Shown here one piece after another: positions 25,050 to 34,520 of a DNA stretch of 64,000 bases. The stretch spans positions 19,529 to 83,528 of the forward strand of contig JAFZYE010000051.1 of the NCBI GenBank assembly GCA_017616445.1, read 5' to 3'. This DNA is from Bacteroidaceae bacterium. GTDB lineage: Bacteria > Bacteroidota > Bacteroidia > Bacteroidales > Bacteroidaceae. A program made the position numbers and the translations under genes. Below the pieces are notes generated by a model. That model did not search any database, was not told the DNA's origin, and worked only from the letters and a program-made list of their open reading frames with translations. Numbering within the stretch: the first letter of the stretch is position 1; the number at the start of each line of letters is the position of its first letter.

Positions 25050-25121
25050 CTTTTACATTCTACATTTTACATTTTACACTCTACATCTATTATGCATTAT
25101 GCATTATGAATTATGCATTAT
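25050..25121. repeat. GCATAAT and GTAGAAT arrays spanning mraY stop to murD start
   Basis: Read on the minus strand: TAATGCATAATTCATAATG, more GCATAAT units, then GTAGAGTGTAAAATGTAAAA and GTAGAATG units. The first TAA is the mraY stop and the array ends at the murD ATG. Confidence 0.88.
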
Positions 25122-26389
25122 CTAATTTTCAATGTTATGATTGTTATTGCTGCTAATAATATCGTGATAATCCAGAAACGGATGGTAATCATGTTTTCGT
25201 GAAGTACCGTCGTTGGGTACTTGCAGATGTACTTGCAGTCCGCCAATAACTGGTTCTGCTGCACACGGAAGTGGTCGTGGATCGGTGTGCGTTTGAATAC
25301 ACGTTGTTTCACTTTACGTTTATTTCCTTTCTTTGCGTACCACACCTGGATGATGACCGAGAGGCTCTCAACCAAGAAGATGCCACACAGAATCGGAATC
25401 AACAGCTCCTTGTGAATGATGACAGCCGTCACGGCAATCACTCCTCCGATCGACAGACTTCCCGTGTCGCCCATAAACACCTTTGCAGGGTAAGCGTTGT
25501 ACCATAGGAATCCAATCAACGCACCCACGAAGGCGCAGATATACACCACAACCTCCTCCGAGCCTGGGATATACATCACGTTCAGGTAGCTCGCATAGTG
25601 GATATGGCCCGATACGTACGCCAAGATGCCTAACGTCGTACCGATGATGGCCGAATTCCCCGCACACATACCATCCATTCCGTCATTCAGGTTCGCTCCG
25701 TTCGATACTGCGGTAATCACGAAAGTCGTGACCAGGATAAACAGAATCCATCCGCATGCACGTTTCACCTTACCGTCTTTTATCCAACTAAACACCTCGT
25801 AGTAGTCCAGATTGTTGTTCTTGAAGAAGGGAACGGTCGTAACCGTTGATTTGCGTGCCTCACTCTTGTGGAAAACCATCGCAGACTGGCCGTCTTTCTC
25901 TATCGTCACATTCTCCCTTACAACTGCTTGAGGCGACAGCCACAGCGTCACTCCAACCACAGTGCCCAATATCAACTGACCGAATATCTTATAACGAGGC
26001 TTCAGTCCGTCTTTGTTGCCTTTCAACTTGATATAGTCGTCAAGGAAACCAAGCAGTCCGAACCAGATAATCGTGATAATCAGCAGATTGATATACACGT
26101 TGTCCAATCGACCCAATAGCAGCGCAGGTATGACAACAGCACCTACGATGATGATTCCTCCCATCGAGGGAGTTCCGTTCTTCTGAACACCATACGGGTC
26201 GATTTCTGCATCACGTGCACTTTCAAAATGACGTTTGCGTTTCATGTACGTGATGAAACTCTTTCCTGCTACCATAGAGATAAGCAGTGAAAGCATCAAT
26301 GCCAACAGGGAGCGGAACGAGACGTATGTCCACATGCCTGCTCCAGGGATATCAAGCTTGTCGAGATATTGTGAAATTAAGTATAACAT
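25118..26389 (-). CDS. mraY: Phospho-MurNAc-pentapeptide transferase
   Basis: A 423-residue integral membrane enzyme transferring phospho-MurNAc-pentapeptide to undecaprenyl phosphate (lipid I). About ten membrane spans. Catalytic motifs: GFLDDYIK, GANLNDGMDGM and MGDTGSLSIGG; the cytoplasmic RTPIHDHF-type block is present as FKRTPIHDHFRVQ. A long extracytoplasmic insertion (about 145-195) is typical of Bacteroidetes MraY and makes it longer than the 360-residue proteobacterial form. Confidence 0.97.
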   Translation of the reverse strand: MLYLISQYLDKLDIPGAGMWTYVSFRSLLALMLSLLISMVAGKSFITYMKRKRHFESARDAEIDPYGVQKNGTPSMGGIIIVGAVVIPALLLGRLDNVYINLLIITIIWFGLLGFLDDYIKLKGNKDGLKPRYKIFGQLILGTVVGVTLWLSPQAVVRENVTIEKDGQSAMVFHKSEARKSTVTTVPFFKNNNLDYYEVFSWIKDGKVKRACGWILFILVTTFVITAVSNGANLNDGMDGMCAGNSAIIGTTLGILAYVSGHIHYASYLNVMYIPGSEEVVVYICAFVGALIGFLWYNAYPAKVFMGDTGSLSIGGVIAVTAVIIHKELLIPILCGIFLVESLSVIIQVWYAKKGNKRKVKQRVFKRTPIHDHFRVQQNQLLADCKYICKYPTTVLHENMITIRFWIITILLAAITIITLKIR

Positions 26390-26419
26390 CCTGTAGATTT
26401 ACTATTTATTGTTCAACTA

Positions 26420-27871
26420 TCAATTGTCAAAGCATTTTCGTACTTCTTCGCGGTCGTCGAAATGGTGTTTCACACCCTTCACTTCCTGGTAGTCTTCGTG
26501 ACCTTTACCCGCGATGAGAATCACATCGCCTTTCTCTGCCATCATGCAGGCTGTCTTGATGGCTTCGCGTCGGTCGGCGATGGTCAGCACTTTCCGCATC
26601 TGCTCCTTATCCAATCCTGCCACCATGTCGTTGATGATGTCTTGGGGTTCTTCGAAACGCGGATTGTCACTGGTGATGATGACTCTGTCGCTCTGACGTA
26701 CAGCTTCCTGAGCCATGAGTGGACGTTTCCCTTTATCGCGATTGCCTCCTGCACCGCAAACGGTGATTACCTTTCCTTTGCCTTCCAGCACTCCGTGAAT
26801 GGCGTTCAGCACGTTTTCCAATGCATCGGGGGTGTGGGCATAATCGACGATGGCGGTAAAGCCCTCTGGTGAATTGATGGCTTCCAACCGTCCGCTGACT
26901 GGTTTCATGCTGCTCATCGCTACCAAGCATTCTTGTGGTTCCTTGCCCAGCATGACTGCTGCCCCGTAGATGGCGAGCAAGTTGTAGACGTTGAACTTGC
27001 CGATGAACTGCACGCCGACCTCTTTTCCGTTAATCTCCAGATACATGCCTTCGAAATGGCATTCGATGATTTTGGCCTTGAAGTCTGCTGCCTGCTGTAC
27101 GGCGTATGTCTTGATGGCAGCCTTGGTGTTCTGCACCATGACCATTCCGTTCTTGTCGTCGATATTGGTGATGGCGAAAGCATCGGATGGGAGGTTGTCG
27201 AAGAACAGTTTCTTTGCTTTGATGTAGTTCTCGAACGTCTTGTGGTAGTCCAAGTGGTCACGGGTGATGTTCGTAAACAGACCTCCTGCGAAAGTCAGTC
27301 CGCCAATACGGTTCTGGACAATCGAATGTGAGCTGACTTCCATGAACACATATTCGCACCCTGCATCAGCCATCTCTGCAAGCAACTTATTGAGGGTAAT
27401 CGGGTCGGGTGTGGTGTGCTCTGTCGGAATAGCTTCACCGTCGATGTAGTTTACGACGGTCGAGAGCAATCCTGCCTTATGTCCCATGCTACGGAACATG
27501 TTGTACAACGTCGTAGCGATGGTGGTCTTGCCGTTGGTTCCTGTCACTCCTACCAGTTTGAACTTCGTGGACGGATTGCCGTAGAACATCGTTGCTAAGT
27601 TGCCAACGATATGTTCGGAGTTGCTAACTTTCACATAGGTGACGTTGGGATTGAGTTCTTCGGGGAACTCTTCACAGACGACAGCCGTAGCACCCAGTTC
27701 AATGGCTTTCCCGATATATTTGTGTCCATCGTTCTGTGTACCGCGTACAGCAACAAATACTTGTCCTGCCGTAATCTGACGGGAATCGATTTGAATGCCC
27801 AGGATGTCTCGGTTCAGATTTCCTTGACTCCCTTCTATCTTGATGGTTTCTAATAGCTTCTGTAACAGCAT
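26420..27871 (-). CDS. murE: UDP-MurNAc-tripeptide synthetase (meso-DAP type)
   Basis: A 483-residue ligase adding the third residue of the stem peptide. ATP loop [18 protein letters not shown], the carbamylated-lysine region, and the C-terminal motif SDNPRFE. The Asp-Asn-Pro-Arg tetrad marks meso-diaminopimelate-adding MurE, as opposed to lysine. It lies directly between ftsI and mraY; no murF follows, unlike in proteobacteria. Confidence 0.97.
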   Translation of the reverse strand: MLLQKLLETIKIEGSQGNLNRDILGIQIDSRQITAGQVFVAVRGTQNDGHKYIGKAIELGATAVVCEEFPEELNPNVTYVKVSNSEHIVGNLATMFYGNPSTKFKLVGVTGTNGKTTIATTLYNMFRSMGHKAGLLSTVVNYIDGEAIPTEHTTPDPITLNKLLAEMADAGCEYVFMEVSSHSIVQNRIGGLTFAGGLFTNITRDHLDYHKTFENYIKAKKLFFDNLPSDAFAITNIDDKNGMVMVQNTKAAIKTYAVQQAADFKAKIIECHFEGMYLEINGKEVGVQFIGKFNVYNLLAIYGAAVMLGKEPQECLVAMSSMKPVSGRLEAINSPEGFTAIVDYAHTPDALENVLNAIHGVLEGKGKVITVCGAGGNRDKGKRPLMAQEAVRQSDRVIITSDNPRFEEPQDIINDMVAGLDKEQMRKVLTIADRREAIKTACMMAEKGDVILIAGKGHEDYQEVKGVKHHFDDREEVRKCFDN

Positions 27872-27949
27872 ATATTTGTCTTTTGTTTACTTCATTTTTT
27901 TAATTTTTCCACTAAAGTCTAGAGTCTAAAGTCTAGCGTCTAAAGTCTA
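27872..27949. repeat. GTCTAAA/GTCTAGA unit array in the ftsI-murE gap
   Basis: On the plus strand AAAGTCTAGAGTCTAAAGTC and TAGCGTCTAAAGTCTA, another 7-8 bp unit family. It ends within the last codons of ftsI. Confidence 0.75.
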
Positions 27950-30185
27950 TTCCGTCTTGGCTCAGTTCAATCTCGACGATTTGACCCTCCTGACTTTTCG
28001 TTCCTGGGTGCATGCTTTGTTGTACAACCTTGCCTACACCTTTCACCCTTGCTTTCATGCCTCGGCGTTCTATCTCATACACAGCGTCCCTCAAACCCAT
28101 TCCTTTCAGGTCGGGCAGGTGGTCGAAGTCGTAATCAAAGGCTTCAAAGCTGATGCTATTCCCGTCCGTGTTGATGGCAACGATCTCATTGTTCTGGAGT
28201 CCTGTGGTCTTGGCTTTCAGGTTCAGTTTTTCCAGCACGGCTTTGGTCGCACCTGCATAGCCTTTTCTGACATGTGGTGCAAAGACCGTCAGTGAATCCT
28301 TTGCTCTCGATAGGTCGCTGGTCACCGCATTCGCATAGATGCTCTCTGCAATCTTCTTGAACACTGGACCTGCCTGACCACCACCAGATGCCAAACCGTG
28401 AACCAATCGTATGGCTACGATACAGGTGTATTGTGGGTCCTCGGCAGGGAAGTAACCGCAGAAGCTGACGAGGTGTCCGCCTCCCTTATAGCCGCCCTTT
28501 CCGCCAATCTGAGCTGTTCCTGTCTTACCTGCAACGGCGAAGTATTTACTGCCAGCTCGCTTTCCCACGCCTTCGCTCACCACTCTGAGCAGCATTTCCT
28601 GAATCTGCTTGATGGCTTCCGGACGTGCAATATGTTCCTTGATGACCTCCACCGGCATTTCCTGAACCACTTGTCCGTCTTTCTGTGTAGCTTTGACGAA
28701 GCGTGGACGTACCATCTTACCGTCGTTGGCAATCGCGTTGTAGAAGGTGACGGTCGAAATCGGAGGGATCTGTGTCTCGTATCCAATTGACATCCATGCT
28801 AACGCTGTGTTCGACCAGTTGCTCCTGTCTTCCTTTGGCATACGTATCTTTGGTGTTGCGGCTCCGACAAACGGCAGATGCAAGTCGGCTCCGATACCGA
28901 TTCGGTGCAGGCCTTCGACAAACTTCTCCGGATGATTATGATAGTGTTTGTCAATCAGACGGCTCACACCGATATTCGATGAGTACATCAGGGTGTGGGC
29001 CACGTCCATCTCTCCGTATCCACCTCGATTCCAGTTATGGTCTTTCATCATCGACCCATACATGTTGTAGACACCTCCGTTACCGTTGGTGGTCTCGTTC
29101 ACGTCGAGGGTCCCGTCGTCCAATCCTACGAGGATGGATGCCGTCTTGAAGGTCGATCCTGGTTCCATGAGGGCTGCAAGCGCAAAGTTACGTGCTTCGT
29201 AGTACTCTCCATCATCATAAAGGGAAAGGTTGACAATGGCTTTCACGTCACCTGTCTTACGCTCCATCAATACGACAACACCCATGTCGGCCAAACCTCC
29301 CGTCGACTTGATGACATTGAATTCCTCGCGTAAAGCGTTCTCGCTTACGTCTTGCATCGTCACGTCTATCGTCGACACGATGTCATAGCCGTTTTGGGGT
29401 TTGATGTCAATCAGGTCTACGTATTTGTTCAGGATCTTACGTCTGTGCATGATACCAGGAACACCTCTCAGCAATGAGTCGTAGGCCAGTTCCAGTCCTG
29501 AGCGTGCCGACTTGTTCTCTTTGTTGTCTTTGTCGCCGAACATATCTCCGAGTGTACGACGAGCCAACGAACCGAAGGGTTTTTTGCGGTTGTTACGTGG
29601 CACGATATTCAGACCCACAAAGAACTTACGTTTTTCGTAATCCCTAAAGAAAGGCAACGCCATCAGCTCCTTGTACTGGATGTAGTTCAGGGTTTGGTGT
29701 TTACACACCTCATAGTAGCGGCTTTGTGACTTCCATCCTTCTGCTAAGTGCTTGCGATACTCTGCGGCCGTCTTTGGTGGACAGATTTTGCTCAGCCCCT
29801 CGCAGATAGAGTCGAGTGTCTTGGCATAAGCTTCGTTCTTCCCTAAGAACAGTGAATCCTTGGTGTTGAAGAAGACAGAATCCTGGTGTGAGAATTTGTT
29901 GTTCTTAACGGCTTCTTTCGACAAACCCGATTTGAAGTCGATATACACTTTGTAGTCAGGCAGATCGCTGGCCATCAACTGTCCGTCAGCCGATAGGATG
30001 TTGCCTCTTTGGGGTTCTACAATCAGACTGTCTTTTTCAAAGTTTCCCTTTCTTACCTCTTCCCATTTCTTCTTATCTACTGTCATGGTTTTCACCATGA
30101 AGACAATGATACCAACACAGAAAGCCAATGCCAGTATAATCACGAGTGTGAATTGACCTGATATGTATTTCTTGTCGAACTTCAT
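27933..30185 (-). CDS. ftsI: Penicillin-binding protein FtsI/PBP3 with PASTA domain
   Basis: A 750-residue monofunctional class B transpeptidase of the division septum. One N-terminal membrane anchor (about 13-34), a pedestal domain, then the transpeptidase with EPGSTFKTAS (active Ser near 343), YSSNIG (SxN) and AGKTGTAQ (KTG). A single C-terminal PASTA domain (about 690-745) may sense muropeptides or lipid II. It starts 13 bases after ftsL and is followed by murE. Confidence 0.95.
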   Translation of the reverse strand: MKFDKKYISGQFTLVIILALAFCVGIIVFMVKTMTVDKKKWEEVRKGNFEKDSLIVEPQRGNILSADGQLMASDLPDYKVYIDFKSGLSKEAVKNNKFSHQDSVFFNTKDSLFLGKNEAYAKTLDSICEGLSKICPPKTAAEYRKHLAEGWKSQSRYYEVCKHQTLNYIQYKELMALPFFRDYEKRKFFVGLNIVPRNNRKKPFGSLARRTLGDMFGDKDNKENKSARSGLELAYDSLLRGVPGIMHRRKILNKYVDLIDIKPQNGYDIVSTIDVTMQDVSENALREEFNVIKSTGGLADMGVVVLMERKTGDVKAIVNLSLYDDGEYYEARNFALAALMEPGSTFKTASILVGLDDGTLDVNETTNGNGGVYNMYGSMMKDHNWNRGGYGEMDVAHTLMYSSNIGVSRLIDKHYHNHPEKFVEGLHRIGIGADLHLPFVGAATPKIRMPKEDRSNWSNTALAWMSIGYETQIPPISTVTFYNAIANDGKMVRPRFVKATQKDGQVVQEMPVEVIKEHIARPEAIKQIQEMLLRVVSEGVGKRAGSKYFAVAGKTGTAQIGGKGGYKGGGHLVSFCGYFPAEDPQYTCIVAIRLVHGLASGGGQAGPVFKKIAESIYANAVTSDLSRAKDSLTVFAPHVRKGYAGATKAVLEKLNLKAKTTGLQNNEIVAINTDGNSISFEAFDYDFDHLPDLKGMGLRDAVYEIERRGMKARVKGVGKVVQQSMHPGTKSQEGQIVEIELSQDGIDFRR

Positions 30186-30198
30186 TTCTGTTTACTTT

Positions 30199-30672
30199 CT
30201 ATTGGTTATCGTCTTCTTTGATGATGAATGGTGGTTTGGTTGGGTTGAGCAGGAGTGAATCTCCGTTGGCTTTGAGTAGTTTGATGATTTCCGATTGGCG
30301 ACTGGCGTTGAGCAGATCGCTTTCGATGGTCAGCACTTTGTTGCGCTCTTCTTGTAGTACTACTTTCAGGCTGTCGATGAGCAAGGTGTCTTGTTGGCTT
30401 GCGTATCGGTTTCCTGTGTAGATGATAGCCAGAACAACTAAGAACATAAAGAATACAACCTGATGCAGCATGAAGCGGCTTTGCAAGATGTCACCTCCGA
30501 TGATGGACTTCAGGGAAATCTCCCCAAGACTGTCTTCGTCTTCCTCCTCATCTTCTTCAGTGAACTTCTTGATAGCCTCAATCGCTTTCTGCCGCTCCTC
30601 ACGCTCTTGCATCTCGTCCTGCGTCAGCTCAGTGTCTTGCTCCTCAATGTTCGGTTTGTTGTCCTCTTCCAT
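30199..30672 (-). CDS. FtsL-like division protein
   Basis: A 157-residue bitopic protein in the ftsL slot. The N-terminal 85 residues are strongly acidic and cytoplasmic, much longer than in E. coli FtsL. One membrane segment (about 93-112, VVFFMFLVVLAIIYTG) is followed by a short coiled coil (SLKVVLQEERNKVLTIESDL). Annotated in Bacteroidetes as an FtsL-like putative protein. Assignment is by position and topology. Confidence 0.85.
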   Translation of the reverse strand: MEEDNKPNIEEQDTELTQDEMQEREERQKAIEAIKKFTEEDEEEDEDSLGEISLKSIIGGDILQSRFMLHQVVFFMFLVVLAIIYTGNRYASQQDTLLIDSLKVVLQEERNKVLTIESDLLNASRQSEIIKLLKANGDSLLLNPTKPPFIIKEDDNQ

Positions 30673-30710
30673 TATTAACTCAATTTAAACTCTTTTTTCC
30701 TGTCAACTAT

Positions 30711-31628
30711 CTAAACTTTCTCCGCAATCCTCAGTTTTGCGCTTCTCGACCTTGGGTTGTTTTCCTGCTCCTCGGCGTCTGGAACGATCGGCTTTCGTGT
30801 GATCAGCCTGAATGGAGATGTTACGTTGCCGAAAAAGTCTTTCTCCTCGTCGCCTTCTATGCTGCCCGTCTTCATGATGTTCTTTACCATCCTGTCCTCC
30901 AGCGAGTGGTAGGTGATGGCCACCAGCCTTCCTCCTGGTTTCAAACATTCTGTTGCTGCCGTCAGCATCTCTTTCAGGGCATCCATCTCGTGGTTTACCT
31001 CAATGCGTAGGGCTTGAAACACCTTTGCTAGCTCTTTCTTCTCTCTGTCTCTTACAAAGAACGGTTGTACGATGTTGAGCAGTTCGCCTGTTGTCTCTAT
31101 CGGTTTCTGACTACGTTCCTTGATGATAGCGGCCGCAATCTGTCGGCTGTTCTTCAACTCTCCGTAGTAGTAGAGTAGGTCGGCCAGTTCCTTTTCACTG
31201 TAGTTGTTGACGATGGTGGCCGATGTGGTCTTTGCCCTTTGGTTCATCCTCATGTCGAGTGGTGCGTCGAACCGGAACGAAAATCCGCGTTCTGCATCGT
31301 CGAAATGATGTGATGAAACACCCAAGTCGGCAAGGATGCCGTCAACGCCTTCATCCTCTCCATAGTATTTCAGGAAATTCTTCAAATACCTGAAGTTGCT
31401 CCTGACGAACGTGAACCGTTGATCGTCAACGATGTTGCGTTCTGCATCGGCATCTTGGTCGAAGCTGTACAGGTGTGCAGCTCCTTCGAGCCTTCTCAAT
31501 ATCTCCTTGCTGTGTCCGCCGCCTCCGAAGGTCACATCCACGTAAATTCCGTCTTTCTGGATGTTCATCCCGTCGATACTCTGAGTGAGTAAAACGGGTT
31601 GGTGATATGTGACTTCTTCGTTGTGCAT
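30711..31628 (-). CDS. rsmH: 16S rRNA (cytosine1402-N4)-methyltransferase
   Basis: A 305-residue SAM methyltransferase (MraW) modifying C1402 in the ribosomal P site. Evidence: HQPVLLTQSIDGM, DVTFGGGGHSKEIL (SAM motif I), GILADLGVSSHHFD, ERGFSFR and RLVAITYHSLEDRMVK. Second gene of the dcw operon, as in most bacteria. Confidence 0.97.
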   Translation of the reverse strand: MHNEEVTYHQPVLLTQSIDGMNIQKDGIYVDVTFGGGGHSKEILRRLEGAAHLYSFDQDADAERNIVDDQRFTFVRSNFRYLKNFLKYYGEDEGVDGILADLGVSSHHFDDAERGFSFRFDAPLDMRMNQRAKTTSATIVNNYSEKELADLLYYYGELKNSRQIAAAIIKERSQKPIETTGELLNIVQPFFVRDREKKELAKVFQALRIEVNHEMDALKEMLTAATECLKPGGRLVAITYHSLEDRMVKNIMKTGSIEGDEEKDFFGNVTSPFRLITRKPIVPDAEEQENNPRSRSAKLRIAEKV

Positions 31629-31748
31629 CTTGGGTAAGTTTGATAATGAAAAACCGCTCTCTTCTGAGCACTTATTCTTTTAAATAAGGTACGCGCGCGA
31701 GACCCATAAAAAGTGACGCGAACCTACAAGTAGGCTTTTTTCGCTCTA
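31629..31748 (-). other. mraZ-rsmH spacer with inverted repeats
   Basis: No gene. The imperfect palindrome GCGAACCTACAAGTAGGC with flanking TTCGC (about 31718-31742) and a smaller one, CTTATTCTTTTAAATAAG (31671-31688), could form hairpins in the operon mRNA. A CGCGCGCG-like tract (31691-31700) lies between them. Their role is unknown. Confidence 0.5.
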
Positions 31749-32210
31749 TCAGACTAAGTTTGGAGGTAGTTCCGCCATAATTTTCTGCAAGTCCTCACCG
31801 AGAGTCGAAGGCTCACTGAGCACAGATTCAAATTGACTCTTATCCCACACCTCAATGTGGTCATCTATGGCGAGAAATCTCACGTCTTGGGCAATCCCGG
31901 CAAATTTCAGCTTGCGTTTGTTTATCAAAAAACGTCCGTTCCTGTCCAACTCTACCACTTCTGCATCTGCTAAGAACCGGCGAAGAAGGTCTTGATGCTC
32001 TCCGTTCCATCTGTTCAGCTTTGTGTTGAGCATGTCCAGCATTTCGTGCCAAAGGCCTTCCGGATACAGTACCAGACACTTCTGGAAAAGGTCTCCTCGC
32101 AGAATGAGTCGTGTCACGTTTTCTGCTTCGAGCACTTTCCTGAAGGGTGCGGGCAAGAATACCCTGCCTTTCGCATCTGCCTTTGCTGAATAGTCTCCTA
32201 TGAATCGCAT
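31749..32210 (-). CDS. mraZ: Transcriptional regulator MraZ
   Basis: A 153-residue protein with two SpoVT/AbrB-like halves, each carrying the DxKGR/DxxGR-type motif (ADAKGRVFLPAPFR and ELDRNGRFLINKRK). MraZ represses its own dcw operon by binding repeated boxes in the promoter. ATG 32210 is used; the codon before it is TTG. AAGGA five bases upstream is a good ribosome site. Three spaced boxes upstream support autoregulation here. Confidence 0.95.
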   Translation of the reverse strand: MRFIGDYSAKADAKGRVFLPAPFRKVLEAENVTRLILRGDLFQKCLVLYPEGLWHEMLDMLNTKLNRWNGEHQDLLRRFLADAEVVELDRNGRFLINKRKLKFAGIAQDVRFLAIDDHIEVWDKSQFESVLSEPSTLGEDLQKIMAELPPNLV

Positions 32211-32236
32211 CAATCCTTACTTTTTGAATTCGATTG

Positions 32237-32279
32237 CAAATATAAACATTTTTCTCCACATTCCACCACATTTCCCCAC
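32237..32279 (-). promoter_or_regulatory. mraZ promoter with three MraZ-type boxes
   Basis: On the minus strand the -7 element is TATATTTG (32237-32244). Upstream, GTGG occurs three times at exact 10-bp intervals (32256-32259, 32266-32269, 32276-32279), in GTGGGGAAATGTGGTGGAAT and GTGGAGAA. These resemble the three repeated GTGGG-type boxes to which MraZ binds. They cover the expected -33 position, which fits repression by occlusion. Confidence 0.75.
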
Positions 32280-32436
32280 AATTTTTTCATAAAAAGTTTG
32301 ATTTTTTTGTGTTTTCCTCTTAAAATGCTCTGTAGTTGCTCTTTTTCTGCCGGAAATTGGTGGGGGAAGTGTGTGAAAACTCGAGCGCGTTGATAAAAAA
32401 AGGAGAAATCCTTGTGTGTATTCTAAAAAATGTTCG

Positions 32437-32444
32437 TATCTTTG
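32437..32444 (+). promoter_or_regulatory. -7 element of the aldo/keto reductase gene
   Basis: TATCTTTG, 27 bases before the start codon. A CTTG at 32411-32414 is a weak -33 match with 22-base spacing. Confidence 0.55.
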
Positions 32445-32471
32445 TGGCGACTAACCAAAAATTGATTGATT

Positions 32472-33827
32472 ATGGACGAAAACAAAAACATGAGTCGTCG
32501 CGAATTCTTGCGTCGCATGGGAGTTGGAGCCGGTTCTGCCATGGCCCTCATGGCAATGGAACCGCTGAGCGTTATTGCCAAGGAAAAACCGCAAAAACCT
32601 GTAGCTAACAGAATGACGTATCGTATCCAGCACGGCAGTGGAGAGCAGATCTCATTGCTGGGTTTCGGTATGATGCGTTTGCCAAATAATCAGGAAGAAG
32701 TAAACAAGTTGGTGGATTATGCCATCGAACATGGGGTGAACTACTTCGACACTGCACCTATGTACATGGGTGGCCAGTCCGAAGTACTGATGGGGAATGC
32801 CCTCTCACGTCATCCGCGTGAGAAGTACTTTGTGGCTACGAAAATGTCAAACATGTCGCAGAACCAGTGGAATCTCGATGCTGCGAAACGAATGTACGAG
32901 CAGTCGTTCCAGAAACTCAAGGTTAAATATCTTGATTACTATCTCTTGCATGGAGTGGGAAATGGTGGAATGGACAACTTGAACGGACGTTTCATCAACA
33001 GTGGAATCCTGGATTTTCTGTTGGCTGAGCGGAAGGCTGGACGTATCAAGCACCTTGGCTTCTCTTATCATGGAGATGTGCATGTGTTCGACTGGCTGTT
33101 GGACAATCAAGAAAAATATCACTGGGACTTCGTGCAGATTCAGATGAACTTCCTCGACTGGCGTCATGCCGGCTCTCGTGGACGACGTGGAAGAGGTGGT
33201 GATGCTGATGCAGAGTATCTCTATAACAAGTGCGTGAAGACTGGAGTACAGTGTGTGGTAATGGAACCGCTTCGTGGTGGTTCTTTCGGAAATATGGCTC
33301 CTGAACTGGCATCAAAGCTGAAAGCCGTACATCCTGACGACAGTACTGCCCGTTGGGCATTCCGTTGGGTGGGTTCTCACACCAATATCCTCACCACATT
33401 GAGTGGTATGAACCGTATGGATCATCTGGAGGAGAATGTCAAGACCTTCTCTCCGATTGACCCTTGTACGGATGCTGAGAATCGATTGCTGGCTGAGATT
33501 GCCGACCAGATGTCGGGCTTCCCTGATATCCCGTGTACCACTTGCTCTTATTGTATGCCTTGCCCTTATGGTGTGGACATCCCAACCAACTTCGCAACCT
33601 ACAATGAAGCTGTGAAAACTCACGTCTTGCCATTACCAGACAAGAGTTCTGCGGGTTATGCAGCAGCCTTTAAGACTTTTTCCGATGCTTACAAGAAGGC
33701 TCTGCCCGATAAGAAGAAATGGGCTGAGGCTTGTCAGGACTGCGAAGAGTGCCTGTCGAAGTGTCCGCAGTCGATACGAATTCCGAACCAGATGGCTCGT
33801 ATCGTTGAAACGCTGAGAAAAGCATAA
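32472..33827 (+). CDS. Tat-exported aldo/keto reductase with C-terminal ferredoxin motif
   Basis: A 451-residue protein. N-terminal SRREFLRRMGVGAGSAMAL is a twin-arginine signal. An aldo/keto reductase barrel (about 50-330) has GMMRLP, the NYFDTAPMY segment and YYLLHG. The C-terminus has two cysteine groups, CTTCSYCMPCPYGVDIP and CQDCEECLSKCP, as for two [4Fe-4S] clusters. This fusion is common in Bacteroidetes and Clostridia; the substrate is unknown. Tat export is consistent with cofactor insertion before transport. The start is the ATG at 32472; an upstream TTG in frame is less likely. Confidence 0.88.
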   Translation: MDENKNMSRREFLRRMGVGAGSAMALMAMEPLSVIAKEKPQKPVANRMTYRIQHGSGEQISLLGFGMMRLPNNQEEVNKLVDYAIEHGVNYFDTAPMYMGGQSEVLMGNALSRHPREKYFVATKMSNMSQNQWNLDAAKRMYEQSFQKLKVKYLDYYLLHGVGNGGMDNLNGRFINSGILDFLLAERKAGRIKHLGFSYHGDVHVFDWLLDNQEKYHWDFVQIQMNFLDWRHAGSRGRRGRGGDADAEYLYNKCVKTGVQCVVMEPLRGGSFGNMAPELASKLKAVHPDDSTARWAFRWVGSHTNILTTLSGMNRMDHLEENVKTFSPIDPCTDAENRLLAEIADQMSGFPDIPCTTCSYCMPCPYGVDIPTNFATYNEAVKTHVLPLPDKSSAGYAAAFKTFSDAYKKALPDKKKWAEACQDCEECLSKCPQSIRIPNQMARIVETLRKA

Positions 33828-33842
33828 GTTTTATCAACATAC

Positions 33843-34481
33843 ATGAGAAGATACATTGTCTATATTACGTTCCTTACCTTCGCCTTTGCATTTCCTGCCC
33901 AGGCACAAGTACGTTTCGGTATCAAAGGCGGCTTTAATGTGAATAAGGTCTCGTGGAAATGGAAGGATCTCGAGCAGAATGTCCGCAGCGATAACCGCAA
34001 CGGTTTCTATGCGGGCATCACGCTTGATGTGTCGCTCCCTATGCCAGGGATGGGCGTCGATTTCTCGGTGCTTTACGACAACCGCGTGGTATCTCTGCCC
34101 ACAAGCGAGGAATTTGAGAACAAGACAATGCAATACATCATCGTGCCAGTCAACCTGCGCTACTCATTGGGTTTGGGCGATTTCCTGAGCATCTATGCAG
34201 CTACCGGTCCTCAGGTGTCGTATAACATCGGCGACCGCAGTTGGGCCATGAACGATTATGTCATACAGCACTGGACTGGTGGTTGGGAACTCAACAAGTC
34301 CGACCTCTCATGGAATGTAGGCGGAGGGTTTTCCTTCTTCGGTCATTTCCGTCTGGGGTATAACTATAACATCATGTTGGGGCACACCAACGAGTTTACC
34401 GTCAAGAAGCTAAGTGGGGATTATGTGGAAGGAAAACTGAAAGCAAACACCCATCAGATCTCACTCACCTATTTCTTTTGA
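33843..34481 (+). CDS. Outer-membrane beta-barrel protein (PorT-like porin family)
   Basis: A 212-residue protein with signal peptide IVYITFLTFAFAFPAQA. Alternating hydrophobic strands such as RFGIKGGFNVNKV, FYAGITLDVSL and ISLTYFF at the end fit an eight-stranded barrel with a terminal Phe, as in outer-membrane proteins. No specific function can be assigned. It lies 15 bases after the reductase gene, so probably in the same transcript. Confidence 0.75.
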   Translation: MRRYIVYITFLTFAFAFPAQAQVRFGIKGGFNVNKVSWKWKDLEQNVRSDNRNGFYAGITLDVSLPMPGMGVDFSVLYDNRVVSLPTSEEFENKTMQYIIVPVNLRYSLGLGDFLSIYAATGPQVSYNIGDRSWAMNDYVIQHWTGGWELNKSDLSWNVGGGFSFFGHFRLGYNYNIMLGHTNEFTVKKLSGDYVEGKLKANTHQISLTYFF

Positions 34482-34520
34482 CATTCCTCTCACCTCTTAC
34501 CTCTCACCTCCCACCTCTCT
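34482..34520. repeat. CACCTCT heptamer array directly before priA
   Basis: Five units (CTCACCTCTTACCTCTCACC and more) run to the base before the priA ATG. They leave no purine-rich ribosome site. Confidence 0.85.
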
